This document shows positions 6,345 to 8,415 of a DNA stretch of 8,415 nt, piece by piece. How positions within the stretch are numbered: position 1 is the first letter of the stretch; the number at the start of each line of letters is the position of its first letter. The notes under the pieces are model-generated. The model did no database searches. It had not been told where the DNA came from and saw only the letters and a list, made by a program, of their open reading frames with translations. Location of the stretch: contig JAJQID010000121.1 in NCBI GenBank assembly GCA_021199405.1, forward strand, positions 1 to 8,415. Reading direction: 5' to 3'. Position numbers and translations under genes: made by a program. The DNA is from Lachnospiraceae bacterium. GTDB lineage: Bacteria; Bacillota; Clostridia; Lachnospirales; Lachnospiraceae.

Positions 6345-6997
6345 ACAGTTGTCTCCAGTCGATACCCCAGCTTATACAGAGTCTTGATCTGATTCTCCCA
6401 CCCCAGCTTCTTGCGCAGCTTTACGATATGGACGTCCACCGTTCTGGCATCGCCCTCGAAATCATAGCCCCAGGCCATATTGAGCAGCCGGTCCCGGCTT
6501 AAGGCAATATTGGCGTTGCGGATCAGGACCTCCAGAAGGGACCATTCCTGAGGCGTCAAAGTAACCTCCTCCCCGTCCTTTGTCACCCTCTGGGAAACCA
6601 GATCCACCGTGACTCCCGCCAGTTCAAAGGTGGTGGCGTCCTTTTTGTACCGTTTCAGAATCAGATTTACCCTTGCAATCAGCTCCAGCATATCGAAGGG
6701 CTTCACCAGATAATCCTCCGCTCCGCTGGTCAGTCCCTTCAATTTGTCCTGAATACCATCCCGGGCCGTCACAAACATGACAGGTACGTCATGAATCTCC
6801 TTGATAATATCCAGCCCGGACATATAGGGCAGCATAATATCCAGAATCACTAAATCAAGATCAGCCCTGGAGTCTAAGATCTCCAGGGCCTGCTTGCCGT
6901 CAAAAGCCTGCAAAACCTGGTGATTTTGCAGCACCAGGTTTTGTTTCATCAGTTGGTTGATGGGTTTCTCGTCTTCTACAATTAATATACGGGCCAT
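6341..6997 (-). CDS. OmpR/PhoB-family response regulator
   Basis: A 218-residue DNA-binding response regulator. The receiver domain (about 1-115) has the acidic pair Glu8-Asp9, phosphoacceptor Asp53 in LVILDIMLP, Thr77 in VMFVTAR and Lys99 in YLVKPFD. The C-terminal winged-helix domain (about 125-216) shows TLTPQEWSLLEVL, then GDARTVDVHIVKLRKKLG, and ends in TLYKLGYRLE, all typical of the Trans_Reg_C fold. The start at 6997 follows GGGAGG (7008-7003) by five bases. The last codons overlap the kinase start. Its targets cannot be read directly, but regulators of this class bind direct repeats about 10-11 bases apart. An inverted repeat that can form a hairpin lies upstream of its ribosome binding site at 7023-7051. 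Confidence 0.96.
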   Translation of the reverse strand: MARILIVEDEKPINQLMKQNLVLQNHQVLQAFDGKQALEILDSRADLDLVILDIMLPYMSGLDIIKEIHDVPVMFVTARDGIQDKLKGLTSGAEDYLVKPFDMLELIARVNLILKRYKKDATTFELAGVTVDLVSQRVTKDGEEVTLTPQEWSLLEVLIRNANIALSRDRLLNMAWGYDFEGDARTVDVHIVKLRKKLGWENQIKTLYKLGYRLETTV

Positions 6998-7022
6998 ACT
7001 TTCCTCCCGGTTTCATGATACA

Positions 7023-7051
7023 GAGGCAAAATGATCCTCCTCCTTTGCCTC
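7023..7051 (-). promoter_or_regulatory. Hairpin in the leader of the response regulator gene
   Basis: GAGGCAAA (7051-7044 on the minus strand) pairs perfectly with TTTGCCTC (7030-7023), leaving a 13-base loop that carries GGAGGAGG. It ends 14 bases before the ribosome binding site of the regulator. It could be an RNA stem or a DNA operator. No run of T residues follows, so it is not an ordinary terminator. I see no good promoter nearby; TAGAAT in the minus-strand text GGCATAGAATGG lacks a matching -35 box. Confidence 0.4.
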
Positions 7052-7082
7052 CTTCACCATTCCATTCTATGCCGATACACAG

Positions 7083-7247
7083 TTATCTATTCGAATTCCG
7101 TCTGATCAGACGGAACGAATTCCTCCAACCCCCTCCTGCGAAGTTGCTCTGCCATCTGTTCGAAACCTGGCTGATCAGCCGGAGCAAATTCGCAATCCGC
7201 CCTCCGGGCTCCCTGCTCATCGTTTACGAAACGCTACACTAGTTTCG
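7083..7247. repeat. Degenerate tandem repeat with CTGATCAG palindromes in the LCP-regulator spacer
   Basis: Two 39-base units, 7083-7121 and 7152-7190, match at 29 of 39 positions and are centred on CTGATCAG. The first holds a perfect 20-base palindrome at 7096-7115; the second has a 12-base core palindrome at 7169-7180. A weaker third copy starts near 7217 and ends in an inverted repeat, CGAAAC (7227-7232) with GTTTCG (7242-7247), that spans the LCP stop codon. The period is 69 then about 65 bases. A small GCCC/GGGC hairpin (7199-7209) and C/T-rich runs lie between units. The region could be a dispersed intergenic repeat, a regulator-binding array, or a structured RNA spacer. No tract typical of a terminator is present. 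Confidence 0.7.
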
Positions 7248-8279
7248 AATATACGGCGCCGTATTCTCCGTAATGGTGTCGCTGATCTTCTGCAGATTCT
7301 CACTGACCTCGTAATCCGTCTGGCCGAAAAGAATCTCATGCACATAGGAGGCCGTCACTGTCAGGTCCGTGGTCACAATGCTGTCGCCGCAGCTTAAGTC
7401 CGCGAACACCCTCTGATCCGCGGTGGGCATGCCGCCCTCATCCGTGATATAATACTCTGAAATCTGTCCCGCCAGCTCGATCATATCCTCCACATCCACA
7501 CTGGTGGCGATATACTGAGCGCCCACATTGATAGCCTTAGTCAGAGTCGCCAGATCCGTCTGCTGAGCCACCTCCATGATCGCCATCAGCACCTCTCTCT
7601 GTCTGGCCGTCCTGGTAAAATCACTGCCCGCGGTAGCTCTGATCCGGCAGTACGCCACGGCCTGCAGACCATCCACCAGCTGATATCCTGCCTCCGTGAT
7701 CTCGTTGTAGCCGCACTCCATATCCACCGCCATACTCAGCTGGTATCCGTTCACATACTGGATCTCCTGCTCATCTATCTCAATATAAATACCGCCCAGT
7801 ATGTCGATGACCTCTCTCAGGCCCTCAAAGCCGATGGCCGCAAAATCCGTGATATCCAGATCAAAATTGGCGTTCAGCATGCTGATGGCCTGCTGTGGGC
7901 CTCCTCTGGCATAGGCCGCGTTGCACTTGCTGTAGGTATCGTCTCCCAGATTCAGATATGTATCTCTGTAAACGCTCAGCAGCTTGATCTCTCCGGTGTC
8001 CTGATTGACACTGGCTATAATCATAGTATCGCTTCTTGTGTTTTTCGTCAACTCCCCAACCGTAGAATCCAGACCAAATAACGCAATATTGCGGTAGCCC
8101 TTCATCTCCTCGCTTTCTCTGACCTCCTCCTGAATCTGAACCTCCTCCTCAGGAATCTCCACCTTGGTCACTCCCTCGGTGGCGCTGGTCAGGTGAACTA
8201 CGTTTTTGAGAATCACGATTACCGCAATCAACACTGCAAATTCCACGCCAAAAATGACTAGTTTCAGTTTTTTCTTCAT
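7239..8279 (-). CDS. LytR-CpsA-Psr (LCP) family cell-wall polymer ligase
   Basis: A 346-residue membrane protein. A Lys-rich N-terminus leads into one transmembrane segment (about 7-24), a charged Glu-rich linker (about 35-60) and an extracellular LCP domain. LCP enzymes move wall teichoic acid, capsule or similar polymers from a lipid carrier onto peptidoglycan. Conserved elements: NIALFGLDS (64-72); TRSDTMIIASV (81-91) with Arg82 and Asp84; LLSVYRDT (100-107) with Arg105 and Asp106; KCNAAYARGG (118-127); and YCRIR (210-214) with SDFTRTARQR (219-228), the Arg-rich polyprenyl-phosphate site. The start at 8279 gives a normal anchor; its ribosome binding site is weak (GGGGCGG eight bases upstream). 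A TTG at 8333 in frame has none. No promoter is convincing in 8280-8415. The gene ends in the repeat-rich spacer without a clear terminator, so transcription may continue into the two-component genes. Confidence 0.93.
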   Translation of the reverse strand: MKKKLKLVIFGVEFAVLIAVIVILKNVVHLTSATEGVTKVEIPEEEVQIQEEVRESEEMKGYRNIALFGLDSTVGELTKNTRSDTMIIASVNQDTGEIKLLSVYRDTYLNLGDDTYSKCNAAYARGGPQQAISMLNANFDLDITDFAAIGFEGLREVIDILGGIYIEIDEQEIQYVNGYQLSMAVDMECGYNEITEAGYQLVDGLQAVAYCRIRATAGSDFTRTARQREVLMAIMEVAQQTDLATLTKAINVGAQYIATSVDVEDMIELAGQISEYYITDEGGMPTADQRVFADLSCGDSIVTTDLTVTASYVHEILFGQTDYEVSENLQKISDTITENTAPYIRN

Positions 8280-8415
8280 CTCACTAACCGCCCCAATGTA
8301 TAAGTTTCTCTGAAAAAAAGGAAAGTCCGGCAAAATCTGTTCTTTTCCCTCATTTCATCCTGTCCGCCGCAAAAAATTCCGTCACTTCCGGCAAACTCTG
8401 AAAGCAAGTATATAG

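Noticed and set aside
7083..7220. Minus-strand 45-codon frame through the same repeat (starts MSREPGGR)
   Set aside because: There is no ribosome binding site before its ATG, and the peptide consists of the repeat itself. Kept as a note under the repeat finding rather than called as a gene.
7015..7242. Plus-strand frame of 75 codons across the palindromic spacer
   Set aside because: It is open mainly because repeats with a period near 69 bases avoid stops in that frame. It has no ribosome binding site and a repeat-derived Pro-rich sequence.
8280..8415. Possible end of another minus-strand gene entering from the right edge (a frame ending at 8350, or one ending at the LCP start)
   Set aside because: Only 22 to 46 codons are visible, with no recognisable motif. 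The region also has a 9-base direct repeat, TCCGGCAAA at 8326 and 8387, but nothing that I can call as a promoter or terminator.

Overview
All supported genes lie on the minus strand, so the window reads right to left. Its character suggests a Gram-positive anaerobe of the Clostridia, most likely Lachnospiraceae. Reasons: roughly 50% GC, strong GGAGG-type ribosome binding sites on most genes, a Ser-rich BMP lipoprotein, an LCP wall-polymer ligase, a PhoB-type two-component pair, and an oxygen-sensitive glycyl radical protein. The family assignment is an inference from gene style, not from a marker gene.

Order of transcription. (1) 8279-7239: LytR-CpsA-Psr (LCP) envelope protein. (2) 7238-6998: a 241-nt spacer with degenerate tandem repeats centred on CTGATCAG palindromes, then a hairpin just ahead of the next gene. 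(3) 6997-6341 response regulator and 6344-4950 sensor kinase, overlapping by ATGA. (4) 4960-4670: an unrecognised 96-residue acidic membrane-anchored protein whose start lies inside the kinase gene. (5) 4602-3808 uridine phosphorylase and 3753-2551 phosphopentomutase, closed by a modest terminator. (6) 2550-2251: a non-coding stretch with a strong promoter, inverted repeats around it, and a roughly 150-nt leader that can fold into two stem-loop domains. (7) 2250-1207: BMP/PnrA-type nucleoside-binding lipoprotein, closed by a clear intrinsic terminator. (8) 979 to the left edge: the first 326 codons of a YjjI-type glycyl radical protein with its own promoter.

How they fit together. The lipoprotein would capture nucleosides outside the membrane. 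Uridine phosphorylase would split uridine to uracil and ribose-1-phosphate, and phosphopentomutase would turn that into ribose-5-phosphate for central metabolism. YjjI has no function I can assign, but in E. coli yjjI also sits beside the deo nucleoside genes, so its place here next to nucleoside salvage may be a functional clue. The two-component system with its small partner protein, and the LCP protein, look like an envelope-sensing module. I see no terminator or convincing promoter between that module and the salvage genes, so they could share a transcript.

The points most worth a second look are the structured BMP leader, the palindromic tandem repeat in the LCP-regulator spacer, the kinase-coupled small protein, and the yjjI-nucleoside neighbourhood. 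I did not find an obvious defence system, mobile element, CRISPR array, tRNA or rRNA.
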